Shown: positions 48,587 through 59,022, counted from the first letter of the stretch. The stretch: 64,000 nt of DNA from Borrelia sp. RT5S (GCF_021165755.1 NZ_CP088936.1:868001-932000), one strand, 5' to 3'. A program made the numbers and translations. Notes: generated from the sequence alone by a model not told the origin.

Positions 48587-51430
48587 TTGAATGAAAAAAT
48601 TACTGTCAGAGGTGCAAAGGAACATAATTTAAAGAACATTAACGTTGATATTCCAAGGAATAGTTTAGTGGTGATATCCGGTAAGAGTGGCTCTGGGAAG
48701 TCCTCTTTGGCTTTCGATACAATTTTTGCAGAAGGGCAGAGAAGGTACATGGAGTCCGTATCGGCTTATGCAAGGCAATTTTTAGGAGTAATGAAGAAGC
48801 CTAACGTTGACTATATAGGTGGGCTCTCTCCTGCTATTTCTATTGAGCAAAGGACAATAAGTAACAACCCAAGATCAACGGTTGGAACAATTACTGAGAT
48901 TTATGACTATTATAGGTTATTGTTTTCAAAAATCGGGAAGCCATATTGTCCAAATGATGGGAGTTTAATAGAGGAACAATCTCTAGATAAAATAATCAAT
49001 ACTGTTTTAAGTTATGCTGAGGAAGGGTCTAGGGTTGTTTTATTCGCACCCATTGTTATGGGCGCGAAGGGCTCACATAAAAAGGAACTTGAGAGAATAT
49101 TAAATCAAGGATTTAATAGGGTAAGAGTGGATTTTAAAGATTATTTGGTAGAGGACGCTATTGGATTAAGCTTAGACAAAAATAAGAAGCACAATATCGA
49201 AATTGTAGTGGATAGGATAAAATTAATTGGAGATTTAAGAATTAGACTTTCAGAGTCCATAGAAACTGCTTTGTCTGTTTCTGGTGGGTATTTACGGGTA
49301 GAAATTGAAAATAGTTTAGAAAAGGTAGATAAAATCTTTACAGAACATAATAGTTGTCCTTTATGTGGGTTTTCGCTGCCCACAATAGAACCAAGACTTT
49401 TTTCTTTCAACAGTCCATTTGGGGCTTGTAGTGAGTGTTCTGGTCTTGGAGTTACACTTGAATTTGACTTTGAAAAGATTTGTCCTAACTTGGATCTTTC
49501 TTTTAATGATGATGCATTTGTTACATTTAAAACTACTTCTTCTTGGGCTGTAGCAATTTTTAGAGGACTTTCTAATCATTATGGGTTTAGCCTAGATACT
49601 CCTGTGAGAGACATACCAGAAGATGTTCTGAGAAAGATTTTGTATGGGGCAAATGAAAAAATTGATTTTATTTATCAGTCTAGGGAAGTAGAGGGTAAAG
49701 AAATAGATGGGGGCTTTCATTATTCTAAGGAGTTTGAGGGGCTTCTTCCTATTTTAAAAAGACGTTATCTTACAACGGAATCTGAGAGCGCCAGGCTGTT
49801 TTATGAGGGTTTAATGTCTCGAAAGATGTGTAATTCTTGCAAAGGAAAGAGGTTAAGCGTAGCATCATTATCTGTTAAGTTGTGTGGAAAGGACATTCAA
49901 GAGCTTAGTAATCTTTCTGTCACAGATTCTTATTCATTTTTCGAGATGATTAGTCTTGATGAGGTTGATACAAAAATTTCTAAGGAAATTTTAAAGGAAA
50001 TTAAAAATAGGCTTAAGTTTTTAGTGGACGTGGGGCTTTCTTACTTATATCTGGATAGAATATCTGGAACCCTTTCAGGAGGTGAAGCTCAGCGCATTAG
50101 ACTTGCTACTCAGATAGGATCAGCACTTGCTGGGGTTCTTTATGTCCTTGATGAGCCTAGTATTGGATTGCATCAAAGAGATAATGAGAAGTTAATAAAT
50201 ACACTTATTAATTTAAAAAATCTTGGAAATACAGTAATCGTTGTAGAACACGATGAACAAACTCTACGCACTGCTGATTATATTGTTGACATTGGTCCTG
50301 GAGCTGGAATTCATGGAGGAGAAATAGTTGCTGAGGGGATTTTGTCCGATGTTTTAAACAATGAAAATAGTCTTACTGGAAAGTATTTGTGTGGGTCACT
50401 TAAGATAGATATTCCAAAGGTAAGGCGTGAAGCTGGAAAAGGAGAGATTGTTCTCCTAGGAGCCAATAAAAACAATTTAAAAAATATTGATGTTATGATT
50501 CCTTTAGGTCTTTTTACTGTAATAACAGGAGTTTCTGGCAGTGGGAAGAGCACTCTTTTAAATCAGGTATTATACCCGGCACTTGATAGTAGGCTAAAAG
50601 GGAATATGAGTTATTTCGATGGATTTAAAGATATTACTGGGTATGAGCAGGTTGATAAGATCATTCAGATAAATCAGAAACCAATAGGTAAGACTCCAAG
50701 GTCAAATCCATCTACTTATGTTGGATTTTTTACAGAAATAAGAGAACTTTTTGCAAGATTACCTGAATCCAAGGCTAGGGGATTTAAGGCTGGAAGATTT
50801 TCTTTTAATGTTAAAGGGGGTAGGTGTGAAAAATGTCAAGGAGCAGGTTCTTTAAATATTCAAATGCACTTTTTGCCAGATGTTTTTATCCCTTGCGATT
50901 TGTGTAAAGGTAGAAAATTTAATGAAGAGACCCTAGAGATAAGATACAAGGGTAAAAATATTTATGATGTTTTAGAAATGAGCGTAATTGAAGCTAAAGA
51001 TTTTTTTGAAAATATTCCAAAAGTAAATCATTATTTAAAAATTTTAAAGGAAGTTGGTCTTGAGTATATTAAATTGGGTCAATCATCAACAACCCTTTCT
51101 GGAGGGGAGGCCCAACGTGTCAAATTGGCTTTTGAACTTGTCAAGAGGAGCACAGGGAAAACCTTTTATATTATTGATGAACCTACAACGGGTTTGCATT
51201 TTGATGATATAAGAAAATTGCTGGAAGTATTGCAGCTTCTTGTTGAGAGTGGAAATACGGTGGTTCTTATAGAACACAATTTAGATGTGATAAAACAGTC
51301 GGATTACATAATAGATTTAGGACCTGAGGGTGGATTGTCTGGGGGTGATATTGTTATATCCGGAACCCCTGAAGAGGTTTCAAAATGCGAGAGTTCCTAT
51401 ACAGGAATGTTTTTAAAAAATCTTTTGTAA
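48587..51430 (+). CDS. uvrA: Excinuclease ABC subunit A
   Basis: 947 residues. UvrA is the damage-recognition ABC ATPase. Two ABC modules are present, with Walker A GKSGSGKSS and GVSGSGKST, signatures LSGGEAQRIRLA and LSGGEAQRVKLA, and zinc-binding Cys pairs (CPLCGF...CSEC and CEKCQG...CDLC). The start is TTG 48587; AAGGGG lies about nine bases upstream. An ATG four bases later is out of frame. The 3' end overlaps the LptD-like gene by 46 bases. Confidence 0.97.
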   Translation: MNEKITVRGAKEHNLKNINVDIPRNSLVVISGKSGSGKSSLAFDTIFAEGQRRYMESVSAYARQFLGVMKKPNVDYIGGLSPAISIEQRTISNNPRSTVGTITEIYDYYRLLFSKIGKPYCPNDGSLIEEQSLDKIINTVLSYAEEGSRVVLFAPIVMGAKGSHKKELERILNQGFNRVRVDFKDYLVEDAIGLSLDKNKKHNIEIVVDRIKLIGDLRIRLSESIETALSVSGGYLRVEIENSLEKVDKIFTEHNSCPLCGFSLPTIEPRLFSFNSPFGACSECSGLGVTLEFDFEKICPNLDLSFNDDAFVTFKTTSSWAVAIFRGLSNHYGFSLDTPVRDIPEDVLRKILYGANEKIDFIYQSREVEGKEIDGGFHYSKEFEGLLPILKRRYLTTESESARLFYEGLMSRKMCNSCKGKRLSVASLSVKLCGKDIQELSNLSVTDSYSFFEMISLDEVDTKISKEILKEIKNRLKFLVDVGLSYLYLDRISGTLSGGEAQRIRLATQIGSALAGVLYVLDEPSIGLHQRDNEKLINTLINLKNLGNTVIVVEHDEQTLRTADYIVDIGPGAGIHGGEIVAEGILSDVLNNENSLTGKYLCGSLKIDIPKVRREAGKGEIVLLGANKNNLKNIDVMIPLGLFTVITGVSGSGKSTLLNQVLYPALDSRLKGNMSYFDGFKDITGYEQVDKIIQINQKPIGKTPRSNPSTYVGFFTEIRELFARLPESKARGFKAGRFSFNVKGGRCEKCQGAGSLNIQMHFLPDVFIPCDLCKGRKFNEETLEIRYKGKNIYDVLEMSVIEAKDFFENIPKVNHYLKILKEVGLEYIKLGQSSTTLSGGEAQRVKLAFELVKRSTGKTFYIIDEPTTGLHFDDIRKLLEVLQLLVESGNTVVLIEHNLDVIKQSDYIIDLGPEGGLSGGDIVISGTPEEVSKCESSYTGMFLKNLL

Positions 51431-54400
51431 TACTATTAAGTGTTGCTAACTCTTTTATCCTGTTTGCTCAAAGTGAGAAGGGAAAACCGGCAGAGAATCA
51501 AAAGTTAACTTTAATGCAAAAAGCCAATCTGAAGGAACTTGAACTTTCTAGTGATGAAGATTTAAAGAAATGGGCCTTGAAAGAAGGTATTGAAGAAGAA
51601 GATGTTTCTAGGATAAGGGAGTTACTCCTGAAAAAATTTGGATTGGCTCCTAATTTTTTTTCAAAAGATGGAGGCAGATATAAGATAATCATTAAAAGTA
51701 CAGATAATCTTGAAAATTTTACCTACCAACTTACTAAGGATGAAAATATTATATTTAAGGGGAAAGTTAGCCTTATTATTGAGGATATTAGAGATAATAA
51801 AAAGCATAATATCAAGGGCGATCAAATTATTTTTAATAGAAATACTAAAAAGCTCTTTGCTAGCGGAAATGTTAACTATACGCTTGATTTAACCTCCGAT
51901 GAGAAGTTGTATTTTTACGGCAGCGAATTGTTTGTTGATTTTGACTCTCAGAATTTTCTTCTAAAAAATGGAATTATTCAAAAGAAAATGCATAAAAATT
52001 TAATTAATCACATTGTTTCATTTGGAGGAGAGGTTTTAAAGAGGTTGGATAATGATACAAATATACTAGAAGGGGCTTTTATCACAACTAGTAAAATTCC
52101 AGATCCTTATTATTCTATTAGGGCTTCCAAAATATGGGTCTTGCCTTCTGGAGATTTTGGAGTTGTAAATGCCTTATTTTATATGGGTAAGGTTCCCATA
52201 TTATATATTCCATTCTTTTTTAAACCGGGCGATAGTTTGTTTTTCAATCCGTCTTTGGGATATTCTTCAAGGAAGGGGTTTACTCTTTTTAATACTGTCT
52301 ATTTGTTTGGAAAAAGGGCTGTTAGTAACGAAGATGCTTCTTTTCTAGATTTTGACTTTAATTCGGTATACAACTCGAATAAAGATCCCTATATTAGGAA
52401 CGGCTATTTGACTTATTTCTTTTCTAAGGATGCTGCCTCTAAAGTAGGCAAGGACCATGTTAAATTAATTTTCGATATTTATTCTAATTTAGGATTTTAT
52501 TCGGGTCTTGATTTTGATGTCGGTGCTACTTTAGGCAGTTTTAAGACTTTTGAAGGTAGTTTTGGGTTAGGGTTTGCAAGGACTTTATATAAACATAGTG
52601 GTACTGGGGCTTATAGGCCTTTTGAAGAGAAAAGTGTCAATTATTCCATTTTTAATTTTGATAATTTAAACAAGGGTGACATATTTGGATTTGAGGTTCC
52701 TTTTAGGTATTTATTGAAAACCAAGGCAGAATTCTTAATAAGCGATGCACTTCTTTCGGTGGTTTTTGAGCACTATTCAGATCCTTATGTGATAATTGAC
52801 TTTAAAAATAGATTGGAAAACTCAACACTTCTCTCCCTTCTTGGATCTCAGAAAGAATATTCAGAGACAGAAAACATGATAAAGACATTCGATTGGAATT
52901 TGTCTTCTTTTTATAATCGAACTTTCGGTGATAACACAATTTTTGATTATAAGCTAAATAACTTCGGGTTTAGTTTTAAATTGTCAGATTCTGATAATAT
53001 CTATAGTAAAGACCCTTTAATAAAACCAAAGGACGTGATGGATCCTACCAGAAAGTGGTTTTATTTAGAGAGGGTTTACATTCCCTATGTTGACATCAAT
53101 TTTCAAAAAGATCTTTATAACAGTAGCTGGGCTCCTTTTTCTGGTAATAAGGATAAAGAAATGATTATGGCTCCCAAAGTCAAAAATATTGGAGAGGATA
53201 GTGATGATGTAGATGATATACAGGATAAAAAAAAGAAAGACAACTCCAAGAAAATTAAAGAAAAGGATGATTTAAAAAAGGATTTGTATGTGTATCCTGA
53301 AGTAATTGCGTCAAACGATATTAATAATTCAGATTCTTTCTATATTAGACTTGGAATTAATCCTTATTTTAAAAATAATGTATTCTTTGATAATTCTAAA
53401 GCCAAATCTCCCCAAGAATTTAAATATGATGTAAAAAGCTATTTGTTTGATATTAAAAATAAAATAGATCTAAAGCTTCATGCTGACTTGTACAACCGGC
53501 TTATTACTTTTGAGGAAGTTGTGTATCTAAATACCGAAGAGTATAATCCTCTAGACAAGGATTATAATTTAGTGGATAAGGAAAAGAAAGGAGAGCATTC
53601 AGTTATTAATAAAATAAATTTAGAATTGCTTCCTTTCATTATGTACCCTGCTTTCTCTAGGAGCAATATTAAGGTAGAAAACAAAATTACGCTTTATTTA
53701 TTTGATAAAAAGTATGATAGAGAAGCTAAAATTTTGGACGGGAAGAGCAGCAGTGTCTTTTGGAAGAGCCCCGAAACCCTTCATCAGGAGATAAACGTTA
53801 ATTTGATTTATGACTACAGGTATTTTACTACTAGTCTTTCAAGTTTACTAAAGAATACCTTTGAGAATATATATGCGTCTTCTGAACTTAAATTTTCTTT
53901 AGAGTTTCCCTATTTACTGCAGGAAGTAGGCGTCGGAGTAAGATACGATCAAAAATTTAAGGAAGATGATAAATCTAAGCTTGCGAGGATATCCGTTAGT
54001 CCAGAGGAACCTTTAAGGCCAACTTCTCCTTATAAAGGCTTGGAAATGAGTCCTGCTCTATATTATAAAATAGAACCTAGGTATTTAGATTATTTTAAGG
54101 TTGCCTTTTTGGCTGCCTATGATCCTTTGATTAATAGAGTTTCTGAACTTTCCTTTAAGCTAAATGCTTACGATTTTGAACTTACGTTTGCAATGAAGGA
54201 TGAGTTTGAGTATAGATATGATAAGATGTTGGGTGATTTTTTAAAGGTGGGGACTACTACTAAGCTTGTTCCATATCTTCTAGATTCTCGATATAAAAGG
54301 GATTTATATACTTTCAGATTTTTTGATGAAAAATTTTCGGTTGGATTAGGAATAGATACTGGGTGGAAAATGAATTTGCAAAAATTTGTTGATGATAACG

Positions 54401-54843
54401 AACTTTGGGCTGAATTTAGTCTTAGATTTAAATATACTGAGTTTTTTGAGTTGTACTTTTCTACACGCTCCATTAACACAAAGACTTTTAAATATTTTGG
54501 AGGATATATGAATCAAGTTGATCTTGAAGCGGTTAATATTTTTTCAGATTTACTTAAGTCATTCAATTTCTTTAATTTGCAGGATAGGAAAGATTCATTA
54601 TTTAAGATTAAGAAGATTAGTACAGGCTTTAAGTTCAATTTTTATGATTGGAAGTTTGTAGGAGAATATGATTTAAATCCAGATATTTTAAAAGATTCTA
54701 GCAGTGGGAAGTATTCTTCTATATGGAGGAATAATTTTTCAATTTATATTTCTTGGAATTTCTTTGAACCTGTTAAGGCTTCATTTGAGAGTAATTCAAG
54801 CACGGATTATGAGCTTTTAATTAATCGTGATACTAAGAAGTAG
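51385..54843 (+). CDS. LptD-like outer-membrane protein
   Basis: 1152 residues. A signal peptide (FVILLSVANSFILFAQ) is followed by an OstA/LptA-like jellyroll region (residues about 95-210: KGDQIIFNRNTKKLFASGNV) and then a long beta-rich barrel with many aromatic strand ends. Borrelia has no LPS; the B. burgdorferi homologue BB0838 has been reported to act in moving lipoproteins to the cell surface, as I recall. A charged insert of about 40 residues near 590-640 (runs of Asp, Lys, Glu such as DDIQDKKKKDNSKK) interrupts the barrel and may be an outer loop or periplasmic turn. Start ATG lies 46 bases inside uvrA. Confidence 0.88.
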   Translation: MREFLYRNVFKKSFVILLSVANSFILFAQSEKGKPAENQKLTLMQKANLKELELSSDEDLKKWALKEGIEEEDVSRIRELLLKKFGLAPNFFSKDGGRYKIIIKSTDNLENFTYQLTKDENIIFKGKVSLIIEDIRDNKKHNIKGDQIIFNRNTKKLFASGNVNYTLDLTSDEKLYFYGSELFVDFDSQNFLLKNGIIQKKMHKNLINHIVSFGGEVLKRLDNDTNILEGAFITTSKIPDPYYSIRASKIWVLPSGDFGVVNALFYMGKVPILYIPFFFKPGDSLFFNPSLGYSSRKGFTLFNTVYLFGKRAVSNEDASFLDFDFNSVYNSNKDPYIRNGYLTYFFSKDAASKVGKDHVKLIFDIYSNLGFYSGLDFDVGATLGSFKTFEGSFGLGFARTLYKHSGTGAYRPFEEKSVNYSIFNFDNLNKGDIFGFEVPFRYLLKTKAEFLISDALLSVVFEHYSDPYVIIDFKNRLENSTLLSLLGSQKEYSETENMIKTFDWNLSSFYNRTFGDNTIFDYKLNNFGFSFKLSDSDNIYSKDPLIKPKDVMDPTRKWFYLERVYIPYVDINFQKDLYNSSWAPFSGNKDKEMIMAPKVKNIGEDSDDVDDIQDKKKKDNSKKIKEKDDLKKDLYVYPEVIASNDINNSDSFYIRLGINPYFKNNVFFDNSKAKSPQEFKYDVKSYLFDIKNKIDLKLHADLYNRLITFEEVVYLNTEEYNPLDKDYNLVDKEKKGEHSVINKINLELLPFIMYPAFSRSNIKVENKITLYLFDKKYDREAKILDGKSSSVFWKSPETLHQEINVNLIYDYRYFTTSLSSLLKNTFENIYASSELKFSLEFPYLLQEVGVGVRYDQKFKEDDKSKLARISVSPEEPLRPTSPYKGLEMSPALYYKIEPRYLDYFKVAFLAAYDPLINRVSELSFKLNAYDFELTFAMKDEFEYRYDKMLGDFLKVGTTTKLVPYLLDSRYKRDLYTFRFFDEKFSVGLGIDTGWKMNLQKFVDDNELWAEFSLRFKYTEFFELYFSTRSINTKTFKYFGGYMNQVDLEAVNIFSDLLKSFNFFNLQDRKDSLFKIKKISTGFKFNFYDWKFVGEYDLNPDILKDSSSGKYSSIWRNNFSIYISWNFFEPVKASFESNSSTDYELLINRDTKK

Positions 54844-54888
54844 AGTCATTGTAAAAGGTTTTTAAAGAGAGTATTCTAATATATGAAC

Positions 54889-55437
54889 TCATCTTTTTAT
54901 ATTAAGGGGTAGCTTTGGAATTCTTGATATCAAGATGTTGATGGGTTTGGTTGTATCAACGTAGGCTTTTACTATACTAAGTTTCAGGATAGCTGGATAT
55001 TTAATTTTGTTAAATGAATAGTTGTGTTTTTCTGTTTTATTAGCTGAGATTTGTGTATTTTCATTGGGACTGTCTAGTGGATAAATTGTAAATTTTTGAG
55101 AAGTCTCAGGTCCAATAAAAAACTCTTTGTATTTCTTGTTATATTGGTCTAGTTTATTCATTAATATAAGATCGTTCTCTGTTGTAACAATATTCTTGGA
55201 ATTTAAACTTGTATTTTGCCAGTTTATTTTTACGATCTCATGACTTTTATTTGTGATCTGGATGCAAACGTATTCGTCTGTAGCCCTAGGAACGTCTATA
55301 CTAATATAATCCTCAGTGGATTCCACTATGTCAAACTTTGTTTCGTATTCTTTTTGAAATTCCACCGTAGTGCATGAAACTACTAACAACAAACATGTCG
55401 TTTTAACAATCGCCCTTATCTGCATATATTTACTCAT
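54889..55437 (-). CDS. Lipoprotein of unknown function
   Basis: 182 residues. Signal peptide with lipobox LVVSC. The rest looks like one beta-rich domain with a segment IYPLDSPNENTQ; no family recognised. The start could also be ATG 55425, which gives a shorter N-terminus. It follows the RNase HI gene by 11 bases in a three-gene minus-strand group. It converges on the LptD-like gene with 45 bases between and no hairpin seen. Confidence 0.7.
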   Translation of the reverse strand: MSKYMQIRAIVKTTCLLLVVSCTTVEFQKEYETKFDIVESTEDYISIDVPRATDEYVCIQITNKSHEIVKINWQNTSLNSKNIVTTENDLILMNKLDQYNKKYKEFFIGPETSQKFTIYPLDSPNENTQISANKTEKHNYSFNKIKYPAILKLSIVKAYVDTTKPINILISRIPKLPLNIKR

Positions 55438-55448
55438 AAAATACTAAT

Positions 55449-56042
55449 TCATCTTTTATGAAAGCCAAGATCTGCAATGTTATTATCCCCAGGGATAAAC
55501 AGTACCTGACCGCCTTTATCTTCGAAATCATTTCTCAGCTTGATTACATTTTTGACCAACTTGATAGTAGTTTCTTTTAATTTTTTTCTATTGTAAAATC
55601 CTTTTGACCAGTAGTCGATTACTAATTTACTATCTCCAAATATATTCTTTACATCTTCTTTTAGTGCTATTTTTAATGCTATATATAAACCAAGAAGTTC
55701 TCCATAATTATTGCTAATGCCGTCAAAATCTTTTACATAATAATTGTCGTGTTTGTTAATTAAACTTTGGTCTATTAATTTGTTTAGTATAGAGACTCCT
55801 TCTTCATTTACAACTCTAACCTCTACTCCTTTACCCCTCCCTGTCCCTGAGTCAAAATAGATACCCATTGGGTAGGTATTGCTATTTGAGTCTTTATCTA
55901 ACCAATTCTCTGCTTCTTCTTTAGTTTTAAAACTTTTGATTTTATTTTTTTCCCCTGTAATCCTGCTTTTACATTCTTCCCAAGATGTAAAAACAGTTTT
56001 TTCATTTCTATCGGGGAAAATACAAGCATAGTATTTTCCCAT
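55449..56042 (-). CDS. Ribonuclease HI with viroplasmin-type N-terminal domain
   Basis: 197 residues. Residues 1-50 (KYYACIFPDR ... KSFKTKEEAENWL) match the caulimovirus viroplasmin/RNase H1 RNA-DNA hybrid-binding domain. The RNase H fold follows with the four acidic active residues in place: Asp64, Glu115, Asp137 and Asp191. It degrades RNA in RNA-DNA hybrids. GGAGG, lying across the stop codon of the upstream gene, is eight bases before its ATG. It is one of a minus-strand trio with two lipoproteins, an unusual setting. Confidence 0.87.
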   Translation of the reverse strand: MGKYYACIFPDRNEKTVFTSWEECKSRITGEKNKIKSFKTKEEAENWLDKDSNSNTYPMGIYFDSGTGRGKGVEVRVVNEEGVSILNKLIDQSLINKHDNYYVKDFDGISNNYGELLGLYIALKIALKEDVKNIFGDSKLVIDYWSKGFYNRKKLKETTIKLVKNVIKLRNDFEDKGGQVLFIPGDNNIADLGFHKR

Positions 56043-56048
56043 ATCAAA

Positions 56049-57632
56049 TTAACCTCCTAAGCACCAAGCATTAGTTATATTGCAGGGTTTTCCAAAGATT
56101 TTTTCATTTGAACGTTTCGTTTCTATTTTGTCTATTATTTCTCTATTGTATCCTATAAATTTTTCTTTAAGGGTGGGCGCTATTACCCTTTTGGGTAATA
56201 CACTTGGGAATATTCCTGCTATTGTATATGACATGTAAAAATCATAGGCAGCTGCGTTTATTTCTCCAGGAGTTACTAAACCAGATATTTCGTAGTTCCG
56301 TGAGACGTTAAGCCCAGCTACTCTGTATATTCTGTCAACTACCAATGAACAATAAGTTTTATGGTGAATTTCTTCAAGATTAAATGAGTCAGACCACATA
56401 TTAGAGGATAGTAAGGGTACCATGTATCCGAAATTATTGTCAACATACCTATTTCTTCCAAAATTTATTGCCCTTTGGATGGTGTTATTATCTGCTATAG
56501 GTGATAATATTTTCAATATTCTTGCCTGTACATAAGTTGAGAGCTTTTCATATCCTGATCCTTGGACAGATGCCGTTTCAAACTTAATTTGATTGCTTGT
56601 AATTACAGATTTTATATCAAAGCTGTCTTCTCCTTTAAATATAATTTTTTTTGTACTATCATACTTGTCAGCATCGAATACCCCCACGTGTTGCCAAAAG
56701 TAAAAAAATTCAGTCCAATCGATTTTTGGTTTTATTAGTATGATGTCTCCGTTTGATAAGAGAGCTCTTAACTTTTGAGGTGTTATTTCTATGCCGGTAT
56801 CTGGATCTATGATGTTGGGAATTAAGCTATGGTTGTTTTTTAAATTCTCTTTCAGTTGTGTTGGGTTGTAAGAAGAATTATTTGCATCAGCAATTTTTTG
56901 TTTTTCAAGTATTGCCTTTACTTTGTTATCTTCAATTTTAAGAAAGGACATGAAGCTACTGAAGTATTGCTTTTCTTTAATTTTTAATAATTGATTTGCT
57001 ATTATATGGGGAGTTATGTATTCCTTTCCATTAATTGTGTCTTTATTAATGGAATAACTTATTGAATCATCTTGAGGGAAAAAAGAATTAATATTATCGA
57101 AAGGTATGTATCCTATATTTTTTTCGTGAAATATTTGTTCTAATAATGCTAAGATTTCCTTTTCCAAGTACATTTGTGCTTCAGTTATTTCTGTTAGTTT
57201 TTTGTTAGCTGAATTTGATTGAATTTCATTAGATTTTTTTCTAAAGCTTGTATCAACTTTGATGTTTAAATAGCCGTTTACATTGCTTTTTTCAAGAAAT
57301 TTTTCCCATTCTTGTGAGTCATTTAAGTGTCTTTTGTAGGCTAATAAGTAATTTTTTATTTCTTCTAATTTTTGGGGATTGATTTTTAAATCGACTGCTA
57401 CCATTCTTAGTAAATGAGCTTCTTCTGTTTGTTGTAATATTTTTTCAATTTTATTTAATGGTATACGATAGTTAGTATATGTCATGTTAGTTACAAGAGA
57501 ATGGCTGGAAGGCGAGTTATGGGTTAGAAAAATGACAGAAGCATTATTATTTTTCTGTTCTTCATTGAATAAAGCACATGAGCATGTTAGAAAACAGGCT
57601 ATTAAACTCAATATACATTGAACAAAGCGCAT
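56049..57632 (-). CDS. YiiX-like cysteine-peptidase-fold lipoprotein
   Basis: 527 residues. The signal peptide ends in a Cys-rich LTCSC, probably a lipobox. Residues 60-270 are helical with no motif recognised. Residues 285-500 have the layout of the YiiX/YebB permuted NlpC/P60-papain fold: SNGDIILI then QHVGVFD with His315, and further on TYCSLVVDRIYRVAG with Cys428. This inverted His-then-Cys order is typical of the permuted group, whose members act on amide or lipid-linked bonds. Substrate unknown. The B. burgdorferi homologue is a hypothetical protein, as far as I recall. Confidence 0.75.
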   Translation of the reverse strand: MRFVQCILSLIACFLTCSCALFNEEQKNNNASVIFLTHNSPSSHSLVTNMTYTNYRIPLNKIEKILQQTEEAHLLRMVAVDLKINPQKLEEIKNYLLAYKRHLNDSQEWEKFLEKSNVNGYLNIKVDTSFRKKSNEIQSNSANKKLTEITEAQMYLEKEILALLEQIFHEKNIGYIPFDNINSFFPQDDSISYSINKDTINGKEYITPHIIANQLLKIKEKQYFSSFMSFLKIEDNKVKAILEKQKIADANNSSYNPTQLKENLKNNHSLIPNIIDPDTGIEITPQKLRALLSNGDIILIKPKIDWTEFFYFWQHVGVFDADKYDSTKKIIFKGEDSFDIKSVITSNQIKFETASVQGSGYEKLSTYVQARILKILSPIADNNTIQRAINFGRNRYVDNNFGYMVPLLSSNMWSDSFNLEEIHHKTYCSLVVDRIYRVAGLNVSRNYEISGLVTPGEINAAAYDFYMSYTIAGIFPSVLPKRVIAPTLKEKFIGYNREIIDKIETKRSNEKIFGKPCNITNAWCLGG

Positions 57633-57695
57633 GTCATTATTTTATCATAATCAACTTTAAGCATTTTTATCTATTTTTATAAGTTTTAAATTACA

Positions 57696-57724
57696 TTGAT
57701 TTTTTATTATTTAAGCTTTAATAT
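57696..57724 (+). promoter_or_regulatory. arcA: arcA promoter with overlapping dyad
   Basis: TTGATT (57696-57701) and TAATAT (57719-57724) have a 17-base spacer, 49 bases before the arcA ATG. The -10 overlaps an inverted repeat CTTTAAT (57716-57722) / ATTAAAG (57734-57740), and TTAAGCTTT is repeated at 57711 and 57744. A repressor site there is possible; none is identified. Confidence 0.6.
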
Positions 57725-57773
57725 GTAAGCATAATTAAAGTTTTTAAGCTTTTTTATAAAGGGGGTTTTGTAT

Positions 57774-59003
57774 ATGAAATGTTTAAAACCAATAAGTGTA
57801 TTTTCAGAGATAGGTCGTTTAAGGAAGGTTTTATTGCATAGACCTGGAGAAGAATTGGAAAACTTAACACCTTCAATAATGCAAAGGTTATTATTTGATG
57901 ATATTCCTTATCTTGAAGTTGCAAAACAAGAACATGATGCTTTTGCAGACACTTTAAGAAATAATGGAGCTGAGGTTGTCTACATTGAAGATTTAATTAG
58001 TGAGACTATTTCTAGTAGTGACGAGATTAAAGATAAGTTTGTGTCTCAGTTTATTCTTGAGGCAGGAATTAGAACTGAAAATAAGACTAGAGCTTTAAAA
58101 GATTATTTTTATAATATGTCTGTCAAGGATATGATTTCAAAGATGATATCAGGAGTTACAAGAGATGAACTTAAGAATTATAAATCCGATTCTCTCAATT
58201 ATTTAGTAAACAGTGAGTATCCTTTAATTACGGACCCTATGCCTAATGTACTCTTTACAAGAGATCCCTTTGCAAGTGTCGGGAATGGGGTAACAATAAA
58301 CAGGATGAGAACTAGGACAAGGAGAAGAGAGACAATATTTGCAGAGTATATTTTTGGTTATCATCCTGTTTACAAAGAAAATATACCTATATGGTTTACT
58401 AGAGACGAAGATACTACTTTAGAAGGTGGAGATGAGTTAATCTTGAGTCGAGATGTTTTAGCTATTGGTGTTTCTGAGAGAACTGAGGCTGAATCTGTTG
58501 AAAAAGTAGCTAGAAAGCTTTTTCAAGCAAAGGCATCTTTTAGTACTATTTTGGCTTTTCAAATCCCACAGAGCAGAGCTTATATGCATCTGGATACAGT
58601 TTTTACCCAAATAGATCATAATACCTTTACTAGTTTTAGCAGCGATGATATGAGTTTTACTATTTACGCTTTAACTTACGACTCGGGCTCTGGCAATATT
58701 AAGGTTAAGAGCGAGAAGGCGAAGTTGGAGGATATTTTAGGTTTCTATCTTGGGTGTAAGGTTAATATAATAAATTGTGCCGGAGGGAATTTAATTCATG
58801 GGGCGAGAGAGCAATGGAATGATGGGGCTAATACTTTAGCAATAGCTCCAGGGGAAGTGGTAGTTTATTCTAGAAATCATGTTACTAATAGATTGCTTAA
58901 AGAATTTGGAATTAAAGTTCATGAAATCCCTTCTAGTGAGCTTTCACGAGGAAGGGGCGGCCCAAGATGCATGTCAATGCCTTTAATAAGGGACGATATT
59001 TAA
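57774..59003 (+). CDS. arcA: Arginine deiminase
   Basis: 409 residues. ArcA converts arginine to citrulline and ammonia, the first step of the arginine deiminase (ADI) pathway. The catalytic Cys399 lies in [12 protein letters not shown] near the C-terminus. [16 protein letters not shown] and HLDTVFT complete the active site. GGGGG (57761-57765) is eight bases before ATG 57774. First gene of arcA-arcB-yfcC/arcD-arcC. Confidence 0.97.
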   Translation: MKCLKPISVFSEIGRLRKVLLHRPGEELENLTPSIMQRLLFDDIPYLEVAKQEHDAFADTLRNNGAEVVYIEDLISETISSSDEIKDKFVSQFILEAGIRTENKTRALKDYFYNMSVKDMISKMISGVTRDELKNYKSDSLNYLVNSEYPLITDPMPNVLFTRDPFASVGNGVTINRMRTRTRRRETIFAEYIFGYHPVYKENIPIWFTRDEDTTLEGGDELILSRDVLAIGVSERTEAESVEKVARKLFQAKASFSTILAFQIPQSRAYMHLDTVFTQIDHNTFTSFSSDDMSFTIYALTYDSGSGNIKVKSEKAKLEDILGFYLGCKVNIINCAGGNLIHGAREQWNDGANTLAIAPGEVVVYSRNHVTNRLLKEFGIKVHEIPSSELSRGRGGPRCMSMPLIRDDI

Positions 59004-59022
59004 ATTAAGGAAGGAGAATTTT

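Noticed and set aside
54844..54888. Terminator between the LptD-like gene and the convergent lipoprotein gene
   Set aside because: No stem of more than a few base pairs is visible in the 45-base gap.
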